Shown here: positions 22,288-32,912 of the stretch, piece after piece
Layout of the letters: the number at the start of each line of letters is the position of its first letter
Position numbering within the stretch: the first letter of the stretch is position 1
Assembly: GCA_031002005.1 (NCBI GenBank)
Contig: JARYHS010009186.1
Span: 254,601,199 to 254,665,198, forward strand
DNA length: 64,000 nucleotides
Direction: 5' to 3'
Origin: Vandiemenella viatica
Taxonomy: Eukaryota; Arthropoda; Insecta; Orthoptera; Morabidae
Notes under the pieces: model-generated
Seen by the model: only the letters and a program-made list of their open reading frames with translations
Databases searched by the model: none
What the model was told of the DNA's origin: nothing
Made by a program: the position numbers and the translations under genes

Positions 22288-22670
22288 AATGCCTCTGAAA
22301 CCTGGACTTGGAGAGATTACAGATAGCACAGATGAGGTTTCTGAGAAAGACAAAGAAAATCACAAGGAATGATTAAATTAGAAATTAAAACATCAGTGGA
22401 AGATTAAATATTGATATATTGGAAGAGAAATTAACAAAGAAGAGACTGCAGTGACTGGGGCATGTCGTAAGGATGGAGGAGGGGAGAGTGCCGAAGCTAG
22501 CACTCTTAAACAATGGTTAGGGAAGGAGACCTATCATAAGAACATGGAACAAGTGAAGAAGAATGTAAAAGTAAAGGAAGTTGTTTGGAAACAAGTGGTG
22601 AAGGAAAAACTTGGAGTGACCATTAGATATGGAAGAGGATGTGCTGGGCAATCCACTAAAGCAGAAATTT
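22288..22670 (+). pseudogene. non-LTR retrotransposon C-terminal fragment (L4)
   Basis: In shifting frames the plus strand reads ASETWTWRDYR, RFLRKTKKIT, then a GHVVRMEEGRVPK-like phrase. This is the usual end of RTE/CR1-like insect LINEs (a SETWT block, followed by an LQWxGHVxRM block). Stops and frameshifts rule out function. The frame at 22451-22837 only overlaps it by chance. Confidence 0.55.
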
Positions 22671-23407
22671 CTAATGATGATGATGATTCTTTCCTTCTTC
22701 TCTTTAGCTTACATTTAACAGGTTATTTTAAGAATGTTTTAATGTTAATATTTGAGGAAAAGGCGGGTAGATACATCTGTATCGTCATAACGGCTCTTAA
22801 ACTGAATTCTACGAGCCATTGTTATACTGCCCCATGAAATATTGGTTATACTGCTCTATTCTGCAAAGGCAATGATGTGACAGGTTTAATAGTATACTGC
22901 ATGCTTCCGTTCAGGTCTTCAGATTAAGTAAGAACAGAATATAGTCCACGTAATTTTTTTTTTAGGTCAACAGGCATAGAAGAAACTAATTTTAAGGGAA
23001 TCATATTGCTCAGTTTAAAAGAAAATTATAAAAATATCTGCACATATGGAGATGTTGCTGTAGGCTAAGAATTGCATTCGGAATCTGTATTATCCTAAAT
23101 AATTCAAGCAGACTGTGTTAACACTTAGTGGTATTTTTGTTCAAAACTAATGAAGCCCTAAACTACTAAAGTAACAAAAGTTTTTCTTATTGGCACTAGC
23201 AATTCATTTACAAAAATAAATATGTTGCTACAAAAATATCTATTGCGGATCCACCTGTCTGTCATAATCATCATGCCTGGACCAAAACTAAATACAACTT
23301 TTACTGCAATGGTATTCTTAAATGGTTTGCATGGCTGTAATGATTAACGAACATTTTTCCTCATGGTTTATTTCAGTGAGATTTGACCAGAGATGACCTT
23401 TCCTAAC

Positions 23408-23632
23408 TATTTTGCTTCTGGCTTTACGCCTCATCAATGTTGAGGTCATTAGGGGTGGGAAAGGACTGGGGGCAAGGAATGGGAAGGAAACTTGTAATGC
23501 CTTTTGAGCCATCCCAGCTGTTACCTAAAATGATTTGAGGAAAACCCAAATCTGGATGGCCGGATGGGGATTCGAACACGCGAGCTCCTGTATGCGAGGC
23601 CAGAACCTTACTTCTGACCCACCACACTCAGT
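23408..23632 (-). mobile_element. SINE-A
   Basis: Minus strand: head GTGTGGTGGGTCAGAAG, B box GTTCGAATCCCC, CATCCAGATTTGGGTTTTCC, then ATGACCTCAACATTGATGAG and GGCGTAAAGCCAGAAGC. The poly(A) is short. Shadow frames on both strands are artefacts. Confidence 0.75.
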
Positions 23633-23710
23633 ATTTCCAGAGCTATTAGAATATAACAATAAGTTTCAATTTATTTATTATGAGCAACTTACAGCATGGC
23701 TTTGTGCTTT

Positions 23711-24215
23711 GCCTAAAAACTGTATTCAGTATGGCACACAAGACAGAACTGAAATCTGAATCTGGATTTGTCGTGTCACCGCTGTATCCAGCTTACCAAT
23801 ACTTAACAATGTTCGACCAAACTGCTATGCACTAAAAATGTACGAGAATGATTTGTGGACAAATGCAACTATGCAGAGAAATTTTCATATCAGATAGAAA
23901 CAAGCTGTTAATAAATTTTAAGTTACCCTTTGCATTTGGCTACTATGACAAAAGCACATGGATACTTCTTTGCCTTGTGTATGAGTGGTATAATAGTAAG
24001 TGGCCAGGGTTGAAAACATTTTTTGTTGGAAAAACATTTACATGATATTTCAAGATTTTGGCTTTAGAGATTTATAAACATTCTACATTTTTAGTACATA
24101 GCTGTTTGGTCGAACATTGTTAAGTATTGGTAAGCTGGACACAGCGGTGACACGACAAGTCCAGATTCAGGTCTTAGTTCTGTCTTGTGTGCCACACTGA
24201 TTACAATTTTTAAGC
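23711..24215. repeat. fold-back repeat, ~132-base arms
   Basis: Left arm 23711-23842 and right arm 24084-24215 are inverted copies, roughly 90% identical by eye. Shared core phrases are GTCGTGTCACCGCTGT and CCAATACTTAACAATG. The 241-base loop has no coding potential. Transcribed as intron RNA, it would form a long hairpin. Confidence 0.7.
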
Positions 24216-25235
24216 AATTTCCAAGGTTGATTCGGTAAATACTGAGACGTTCGATATTTTCTGTGTCTGTACTTAAAGAATACACAAACAGAATCACAAT
24301 ACAAAATGCTTACACAATTTTCAGATAGATACAGCACTCACTTCACTGGTGGGGAGGGGGGAGGAATGAATCTGGTTAATAGATGTTTATACTCATCACT
24401 CGTCTTTAGAGAAGATTTTTATAACAATACTGCTAATTGAGAGGACACAAAGACCCAGCAATCAAGAGGCATTTTTCATCAGTGAATACATTTATACTTA
24501 GGAGCCAGCCATAAATTTTGTTAAAAAAGTACATACAAAAGGGCTTGGGTACAGCTAGTTTAGTAGTCTAAAAGAATAAAACAATTGAGTAAGGACCAGA
24601 GTAAATAAATGCTATATGCGTTGTTTTAAAATCGAGCGTTGTTGCAAAAGAGGAGGAGAGGGTGTCACATGAATGTGACTACGTGTGATGGACATTTGTC
24701 TGATGTCATTTATGATGGTCCTTTATTGCTGATTGATCACTCATTACAGCTAATACCATTGTAAAATATGAATTGTCTGGAAGTGCAATGAAACACTCAT
24801 GTGTCACTGGGATGCGTAAAATGTATGTAGAATGCTGAAGATGGATTAAAAGATGTCATGTATTGGAACACTCCACATTGTGTGTTTAAATAAACTCACA
24901 AGTAATCTGAGGGCTATATAAATTGGATTAATTCTATATCTGCACCGGAAGCAGCGGAATTATTTGAATGACTAAAACGGTTTCATATTATTCTCTCTCA
25001 GATCAATCTCATAGTCATGTAATTACTGCTGGTGGTGGATGACTTGGATGGTTGAGAATGAAATGTAATGTTTTTGAGCTTTGAGTAATATGCTAAAATT
25101 TAAAACTTGTTCAGTCTCCATTCCTCTACCACCAGACTCCTTCCTTGTTCCGCTGACATCACAAAAATTCGTACATTTACGACCAAATGACCCGGCTGCT
25201 CGCCCGAGAGATCTTCAAACATCACTTCTTTGTAT
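24216..25235. other. no gene recognised
   Basis: AT-rich, short frames only. A G-rich run (GGTGGGGAGGGGGGAGG) lies near 24350. No repeat partner in the window. Confidence 0.4.
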
Positions 25236-25239
25236 AGCA

Positions 25240-25415
25240 AAAATCTCCCACCATTATGATCTCATTGCGATGGAACACTTCCTCTACAGCCTCCACAGCA
25301 TGTCGATCCTCATTTCATTTGCTCACTTCATTCTCTCAACAAACTTCTCTGTCAATTATCTAATATACCATCAGATAAGTGGCACTGCCATGGGTACTCA
25401 CATGGCCCCATCCTA
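25240..25415 (+). pseudogene. Penelope-like reverse transcriptase fragment
   Basis: The frame ends with YHQISGTAMGTHMAPS, which matches the reverse-transcriptase motif of Penelope-like elements (QIxGTAMGTxMAPxYANLFM). The stop falls exactly where YANLFM would continue. No downstream GIY-YIG endonuclease was recognised. The resemblance is short but specific. Confidence 0.4.
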
Positions 25416-25994
25416 AGATAATCTGTGCAACAATTCCTGAACATAATCTTACTCTCTCCTGTTCTTGAGGTCATTGACCTAATTTTCCATTGTTGGCTTC
25501 ACTTCCTACAGTCCTCCCTCGAAATGTACATTCTTCTCCACAAAATCCCTTCCCCTTTGTGCTTCAGCAATCTCAAGACACTCGCCTAATGGATATCCCA
25601 GATTGGCACAATAGAACTCACTTCAAAACATGCAGCATGTCACCATTACCTACTCCAATCTGATTATTGGGACAACTTTTTCTCATCATTAGCATCATGC
25701 ACAACAACACACCTCGTATAAATCCAGCCTCCACTATACTTGTTCATATATAGGCTTTAGCCACTAACCAACTTTCCTTCGTAATGGCCACAGGCAACAT
25801 TTTACCAATCAGTGGTAACCTAAGCCAATGTACACAGCTTGAAGAACTTAAACAAAAGCATGGGATTTTATACACCTTAAACAACTGTTTCACAGTGAGG
25901 GCAGTCAGGGTTTCCCTGAAGCCACAACCCTCTCTAAACTCTGGAGATTCAATCATTCATTCATTTCAGGCATCCACCTCCAATAATTCCTTTG

Positions 25995-26430
25995 ATTTAT
26001 TTAATTTTAATTGCAATGGAGTGCACAATTTAGTGGCAATTCTCTTACTCATGTAATGACCCCTTTTTATTTTATTCTTAATTATCTTAGATAATGTGAG
26101 TGTTAAATTCCTCGTCCATCTACTTTTGCAATTTACTAATTTTAAATGCCCTCAGTGTTTTTGGTAAAATATTCATCACTTCACTTGGTATTCTGTTTCA
26201 ATCCCTGACACCCTTACCCATAAAAGAAAATTTTCCCACTCCCTTATGCATGAAATCATTTGTGGTCATGGTCATCTTTTGCCTTCTGTGCACTATTCCT
26301 AATTCTTCGACCAATATCTTTCCAAACCCCATCACCAACATATGCCCTGTACATTCCCAGCACACTATTTACCCTCCTCCTGTCTTCCACTGACTCCCAA
26401 TCTAGCTCCTTTCCAGCATACCAAGCCCTT
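25995..26430 (-). pseudogene. LINE family L1, 3' end (copy b)
   Basis: Minus strand matches L1 copy e (44899-45242): the GxVRKWxxLPxE-like region (reverse of CAATCCCTGACACCC), the GHDHxxx phrase, then the 3' UTR and an AATTAAAT tail. It is 5'-truncated near 26427 next to an (ATT)n run. The plus-strand frames of 90-97 codons here are antisense artefacts. Confidence 0.65.
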
Positions 26431-27262
26431 ATTATTATTTATTTACATACATATAACTTATAAATCTTAGATTTAGTGTTATCCCCCTCACTTACTGTTT
26501 ATATCACCCTATGTATTTCCCAATAATTATTGATTCAATATTTTCCCACGCCCCACCCCTCCTGCCACAATTACATTGTTCCTTTGGTTCCCCATTTGCA
26601 TGGAAGTTATCAGTCTGGTCACAATTGATCTCTTTGCCATTTGTCTCATCTACTCACAAGACTAAGGAATGAAGGATAGGGAAAATAACCCATTACTTAT
26701 CATAGATAAAGACAGGAGGGCCGGTATGACCAAGAAATACCATGCATATACTTTTGAATATTTTGGTTAAAAACCTTAGGGATGTTAGAGGTAAGACATC
26801 AGGCAAGATGTGTACATATTGAGACCTACTGTATGACTGAGCCAAACATGAAGCAGGTGTGAAAAGTGGGGTTTGCAATGGTGGGAGGGGAGAAGGAGGA
26901 AAGTTGACCAATGGTAATTGTGGGAAAATATAATCTCTGTAACAACCAATCAAATTAAAATAAAATGAAACAATTTTCTTTTTTAATGAAATGTAAAAAG
27001 TATGTTTTACATCTGTTAAAAAATAAATGTTTATCCAGCCCCTAAGCTTCCTAACAGACATAAAAAAGTTTCTTGCTGTACAGTTCACTGCAACTTTCCA
27101 GCTTGACATGAATCTATTCTTAGCTTCTTCTTCTGCAGCTATTAATTCTTAGTTTAGATGTTACATGTGTAACATCCTTGCCTGGTGTTTCAATAATGTG
27201 TATACTGACACAAAAAAATGGGAACTTTTTGAAAACCTAAGAAAATTAGAAATAATCTTTCA

Positions 27263-27324
27263 AAAATGTTAGTAACAGAAAATTAAACCATAATGGTTTA
27301 ATTTTCTGTAATAACTAACATTTT
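27263..27324. repeat. short perfect-like palindrome
   Basis: Left arm 27263-27290 and right arm 27294-27324 are reverse complements except for a three-base indel, around a 3-base centre. Core: ACAGAAAATTAAACCA. Could extrude a cruciform or form an RNA hairpin. Confidence 0.7.
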
Positions 27325-27611
27325 AAGAATCAGTAATCCAAATTATCATTGTACGAACTTTAAATCATGTAGATGGCCTCCTCCCCTAAGTTTGCATTCT
27401 GTCAATCTATCTTTGTGGTTCACTATTCATTGCTGCAGCAACTCAACTATGATGCCACACATGTTGTCTTAAATTGTTTGTTTCAATTCATATGTGCCAA
27501 ATCCCTAAGGTAGCTCTACAGTAAAAAGAAGGTACATTCAAATCTTGGGGGGGGGGGGGCAAGGAATATCACCAAATCTTGAGATTACATGATTTCTGAA
27601 CAATTCTGGTA

Positions 27612-27830
27612 CCAAGGCTGGTGGGTGAGTAGGAACACTCTAGTCCTGTATTCTGGAGGATACAGGTTCAAATCTCATCTGACCAGCCATATTTCGGTTT
27701 TCCATCATTTCCTGAAATCACTTCAGGTGAATGCAAAGATGACATTTCCTTCCCATTCCCCCCTCCTTTCCCCCAATCTTTTTCTGGATCATTGACTTTG
27801 ACATGTTGTATAGCCTGAATAAAAAAAAAA
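27612..27830 (+). mobile_element. SINE-A related copy with poly(A)
   Basis: Head CAAGGCTGGTGGGTGAGTAG, B box GGTTCAAATCTC, body CGGTTTTCCATCATTTCCTG, AATCACTTCAGGTGAATGC, ending in AATAAAAAAAAAA. Diverged subfamily of SINE-A with a complete layout. Confidence 0.55.
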
Positions 27831-27839
27831 TCTGTCATA

Positions 27840-28330
27840 GCTGCTTTTAATTGTCTTATGCGATGTGATACCATCTTGCTGAAACCAAGCTTATTGAAGT
27901 AGTGAGGTGCAACTAAATCGTGCAGCATCTGAACATACTGTTGCAAAGTTACAGCATGATTCACTCTTCATTTATGAACAAATATGGTCTGATGGCTCTG
28001 TGTGTCAAAGATGTTCTGCTGAATAAAAGGCATTTATGAAATTTATTAGGTTTGCCATCTGCTAGTGCTGCGTGTTGACATAATCTGAGAGATGAAAATA
28101 AGCTTCATCTGCATCCACAGCTTGTCCGGAAATTCAATGTCATTCTTAGTGTTTTCTTTATTTGTTTGACAAAATTAAGTTCTTGTATGATCTGCAGCTT
28201 GCACGGATTAAACTTTGTCTAACTGGAGAATTCAGTGGACGCTTTCTCAGGACAACATGACTGCAACTGTTTTCAAACAGATTTAATGCTGTGGGCACCG
28301 TTTGACTGAAGTCTCTTAATTTCCATTGCA
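27840..28330 (-). pseudogene. Tc1/mariner-superfamily transposase remnant
   Basis: On the minus strand two catalytic neighbourhoods survive in different frames: DADEAYFHLSDYVNTQ (first Asp, typically SDEAxFHLSGYVNKQN) and AWFQQDGITSH (second Asp, typically WFQQDGATxHT). An upstream RPLNSPVRQS phrase resembles the linker after the helix-turn-helix. At least three frameshifts or stops. No terminal repeats were found; a SINE sits at its 3' side. Confidence 0.5.
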
Positions 28331-28464
28331 TCAGTCCTATCATCATGGAATAAAGCTAAGATCATTATGCTATACAAGACAGGAAGTATTAACAATACCA
28401 AATATTACTGCTGTGTATGCTTGCTTACTATGGGACATGAAGGTTCCCAGAAGAACAAAATTTT

Positions 28465-28967
28465 TCTAGTGCAAATCATATCTCATTCCAATTCTCACAT
28501 ATGCTTTGGAAACATGCACACTGACATCAAGGGACCTTAGCAAGATCCAAGCCTGTGAAATGAAGTTTATTAGAATGGCTCTCCAGAAAACTAGACTTCA
28601 CCACATAAAGAATGATGAGATTAGATCAAACCTAGAATTAAGGGAATCCATGGAAGAGAGACCTGGATCATCAAGACTTAAGTGGTTTGGGCATGTTAAG
28701 AGAATGAATAGTACAAGACTACCAAAAACTTATTTGGAAAAAAGGATAGTGGGCAAAAGACCAATGGGAAGACCAAGAAGAAGATGGACAGACCAACTGA
28801 AGGAGGACATAGAGAGAAGAGGAGGCTGGAACTGGGAATGTATTATGTACAGAGAAACTTTTCTGGATAGGAGACAGTGGAAGACGATCGTCTATAACAA
28901 CCAAGACAGAAACACAGGAAGGCTCGTAAACCACACCTGGGAAACTGGGGATGGTCCCCAAAGATAA
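28465..28967 (+). pseudogene. non-LTR retrotransposon C-terminal region (L3)
   Basis: A frame open from 28506 to 28967, with the same frame readable upstream as LIPILTYALETCTL. It contains the hallmark end of insect RTE/CR1-like LINEs: KIQACEMKFIRMAL, RLKWFGHVKRMNS, GKRPMGRPRRRWTDQLKED. This is a cysteine-poor region after the RT core with no catalytic residues. The RT domain itself is absent upstream, so this is a 5'-truncated copy, but the surviving 150 codons are free of stops, suggesting a fairly recent insertion. Confidence 0.75.
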
Positions 28968-29159
28968 TAATGATGCATGCTGTCTGTTCTGTACTATTTT
29001 TTTTTTTTTTACAAAGATCCTGTTTAATTGAATCAGCTCCATCCTGAATTCTCCCCAACCTATAGAGCAAGCAGGCTTCTGCAGTAGCTTCAGTACAATC
29101 AACCATGTTCTTCCTATATCAGAACTAATTAACTGAACAAACAAATATTCCCATTTGCA

Positions 29160-30240
29160 TAGCTATTGTGGATTTCGAAAAGTCATTCGATTCAGTAAGT
29201 GACAAGGCGGTCCGGCAAACATTAGCTGAGCATGGCATTGGCACAGCTAATAGCAGAGTGCTCCATAACATCTATTGCACTTCTTTAATCTTTGTCAGTG
29301 TCAGGGAACCAGATTTCCCCATGAATAGAGGTGTTAAGCAAAGTGATCCCATCTTCATCCCTTTTTCTACTGTTTTGGTGATGGCAAAGGCAGAGTTGGA
29401 ATAGGCAGAAAAAGTAATTAGAATAAACAGGAGAAGACTTAATCACTTGAGGTTTGTGAAAGATATTGTGCTTTTGGACAACAACACTGATGAACTCCAA
29501 CAAACTTTGTTTACCAATTTTTGTCTCAAAGTGTAAAGCAGCTGGCCTGCACATGAATCTTTCAGAAACAAAAGTTATATCTACAAAATGGGGCACAGCA
29601 GTGAACGCACAAACAAATATGACTTTATAAAATGTAAGTGAATTCATTTCTTTGGCCAGCTTTATTACTTGCTGCGAGGAGATGTAAGATCAGAAATTTT
29701 TTGTTGTATCAAGCTGGGATGGCAAGCTTTTTCGGGGCATTCAGTTAACCTCAAATCTAAGTCCTCAGATCTAAAGAAAATGATTTTACCAGTGCATTCT
29801 TGCTGTGCTGCGTTATGACTGAGAGACCTGGACCCTAATGAATTTATAAAAGGAAAACTTAGAATTGCCCAGTGACTTATGGTAATGTCAATGCTAGGTT
29901 TAGGTAGTAAAGACAAGAAGAGAGCAACTGACATTAGAACAGTAATCTTGGAGAAGACAGCCTGCATGTAGTGGCAGTTGGTCATCCATTTGTTTGGAGC
30001 AAAGATGAAAGATGGATAAAAACTGTATTGGAGTGGAGTCCAAGATCACCAGACTGATATATGCAGGGTTGCTGGAGTTAACTGCCAGAGGATCACCCAA
30101 GACTTTTCTACCTGGAGAAGACTGCCCAAGCTCTGCTTGTACTCATAGCTTTAAGAGGCCACATTCCATGAGTGAACTGGCTGAAGATGATAATGACAGT
30201 AATATAGGGGAGGTTACTGTTTGTTTGGTATCACATGGAA
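29160..30240 (+). pseudogene. degraded non-LTR reverse transcriptase (L5)
   Basis: RT motif A reads VDFEKSFDSV (29168-29197) and motif B region RGVKQSDPI (about 29328-29354). Motif C is FVKDIVLL (about 29451-29475), where the normal FADD catalytic pair is lost (Ala-Asp to Val-Lys). Later parts contain LRDLDPNEFIKGKLRIAQ. Several stops. The damaged active site shows the copy is dead irrespective of the frameshifts. Confidence 0.6.
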
Positions 30241-30523
30241 GCACCGTAGCTTAAATAAAATGGTGTACACTAAGGCTATGGCTCCACTAGTTCTTGATCT
30301 TAACAGTACACTGATGGAGATAATTTCTACACTGCGAACTATGAAATAAGTAGAGAGCTTTGTTGCAGAATTCAACTAAAAGATATGCTCATCAGATCTA
30401 TGTTGACACAGTTTGAACTAGAAAATTGATGTCGTAGGATGGGTACTGTGACTGTCTAAAGCTTTCTAAGAAGTGTTCTTAGAACCATTAGAAATATCTA
30501 ATAACCAATTTCCTTCCAGTTTC

Positions 30524-30748
30524 ACTGAGCCTGTTGGGTGAGCGATTAAAGTTCTGGCCTCGCATTCGAGAGCGTGCTGATTCTAATCCCCGTCCGGGAA
30601 TCCAGATTTGAGTTTTCCATGGTTTCTGCAAATCACTCCAGGTGAATGCCGGAATGCTCCCTTCAAAGGACCATTCCTTGCCCCCAGTCCCATCCCACCT
30701 CTAATGACCTCAAAGTTGATGAGGTGTAAAGCCATAAGTAAAAAAAAA
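30524..30748 (+). mobile_element. SINE-A with poly(A)
   Basis: Head ACTGAGCCTGTTGGGTGAGC, GTTCTGGCCTCGCATTCGAG, GATTCTAATCCCCGTCC (B box with one change), the full body, GAGGTGTAAAGCCATAAGT and an A9 tail. Confidence 0.8.
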
Positions 30749-30954
30749 GGTCCTTCTAATTCCCATAACTGTAGTTACCAAAGAAGTCTACTCCAGAATG
30801 TGATATGAATCTTATCATTTACAAAATGTATTGTTATTGTACACCATTTTTCTGCTCTTAAAAATAAAAAAGATGGTTGCATTGGTGGTTATTGTTTAGT
30901 AATTCAACATTTTACCTTTTCTTCATAATTGTTCCAGATAATGATCATTGGTAA

Positions 30955-32420
30955 ATGGTAATGAAGTCAAGGATAGTAAAAAATTACGAGTTGAAAACTA
31001 AAGATATGGACACTGAAACAGGAGAAAACCAAAGAAGAATACCAGAGAACTTTAAAGAGCAAGATGCCCACAGAGGAACTGGGGACAGTGGAAAAGGAAT
31101 AGTTTGTGGAAATTCAAGCATCGCAGAGAACAGTACAATGCTGAGACAGGGCAGCAAAAGAAGCGGTGAAGTGGAAGAACAAAACTATTTCATATGTTAC
31201 AAGCAGAGGACATCAGACCCGACAGTGGTATGAAGACAGGAAAGAAGAATTAGTTGTAACAGAGGAGAGGAGAAATGGGTGGGATTTATATCTACAAATA
31301 TAAAATCTCGGAAGACTGCAGGATAGATATAATCTTACTGCCATCAAAAAAGGAAACAGGAAAGAGTGTCATAATTAGAGGAGTCATACTCATGTATCAT
31401 AGTGCTAAAGTTTTTAAAAGCATACTAGACTAAAAAAAATAAGTCATTGCCGAAAAAGAAAAAACTCTGAGATAAGCAGTATGGTTTCAGAGGGGGAAGG
31501 TTAATAGTAGATCTTAAATCCACACTAAGGCAGCCACACAAAAAACAATGATTATGGACTGAAACTGCTGATGATCAAGGTTTGAGAAAGCCTGTAAAAC
31601 TAGAAGTCATAAATTACAAGGTATACAGTGTCAGAAATATACCAGGTATGTGTGGTATGTTTAAAGTAATAGAGGGAGAAAGGACAAATATCTAGAGCAA
31701 AGAAATGGTTTAAAGCTAGAAAATATCCTCTCACCCCTTTGATTGACCATTCCCATGGAAAAATATTATGTGGAAGTGAATGGGAGGATTGGAGAAGAAA
31801 ATTTTAAGTAATAGCTTTTGCAGATGACTTAATGATCTCTGGGAATAGAGAAAGGGAACATGACTGGAGATTAAATGTATATTCAGATGTGGTCATGGGA
31901 CTGTGAAGCATGAAACTGAATACAATGAGTAGTGAGTATATGGTTACAACTAGAAAGAAGAAGAGACTGACCAGGGTAATTATGATAGAGCCAAAGAAAA
32001 TGAATATTTTAATGGAAGGAATGGAAATGTAAACAAATCAGGGAGACAAGCAGATATTCTTTTAAGAAATGTCAGAAGCCTGATTTTAGAGCAAGGATGT
32101 TCCACAGGAAAGTAAAGGAATAATTTATCAGTAATATTACATTCCTATCCTCATTTATGTTGCCAAAGTCTGGATGCTAAAGAAATGGAATGTTGGCAAG
32201 ATATAGGAAAGTATAATTAAATTTCTTACTGGCAGAATGGAAGTAACAACAATCGACAGGATAAGGAATAAAAACGCTAGGAGAAGACTGTTAACAGCTG
32301 TGGGGTGACCTGCACAGGATATCTAGCTGGGTAGGTCAACGTGGACAAAATGAAAGAAGAGTCAGCTTATTAGTTGTTACTCAGATAAAAAAACTAAAGA
32401 CTAATTATAATTATAAGGCG
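30955..32420 (+). pseudogene. degraded non-LTR reverse transcriptase (L6)
   Basis: From left to right on the plus strand, in changing frames: a linker of the EKTKEEYQRT type, then DIILLPSKKETG and IIRGVILMYHSAKVFKSIL (the IxLxPKKGD and NYRGITLLxxxxKxFxxIL blocks). Next come a GFRxGRST-like stretch (31480-31510) and AFADDLMISGN (about 31814), which is the catalytic motif C with both Asp present. A KKMNILMEGMEM region and an AKVWMLKK block follow. Numerous stops and frameshifts. It is distinct from the L1 3' end that begins about 32440. Confidence 0.6.
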
Positions 32421-32439
32421 GGGAAGGGATTGCTTCTTG

Positions 32440-32912
32440 AAAATTTGATGTAAATATCTTGGAATAACATTTGATAATAAACTTAATTGGGCAGACACAT
32501 TAGGCAGGTGGCCGGAAAAGGTTTCAGAATCATCCGTTTATTGGAGAGCATAATGAGAGGATGTACCTGAGATGTGTAGGAATTGGGTTACCAAACTTCA
32601 GTCAGACCATTGCTTTAATATGATTGTGAAGGAGTTAGAGGGGCTAAAAAGAAGAGCTGCTAGTTTTGTATCTAGAAACTGTAGGAGAACACAATCAATA
32701 ACTGATAAAGAAGTTGGAATGGGATTTATTGGAAGAAAGGAGGAGGGCGAAGGGAGTATTGGGGGTGTACAAGGTGTATATTGGTTATGAGGTATGAAAA
32801 GATATCGGCGGAAGAATTAAGAGTAACATGAGAAAGGGGAAAATTGGGTGTGTAGGGAAAATGCCCCAGATTGTGTGTTCGATCACAAATAAAATTAAAT
32901 GAGGGAGCAAGG
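32440..32912 (+). pseudogene. LINE family L1, 3' end (copy c)
   Basis: YLGITFDNKLNWADT at 32455 opens the post-RT region; ELEGLKRRAASFVSRN follows, then GMGFIGRKEEGEG (same as copy a) and the L1 3' UTR (GTGTGTAGGGAAAATGCC). The AAATAAAATTAAATG tail ends just before the mariner element at 32913. Longest L1 coding remnant together with copy a. Confidence 0.6.
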
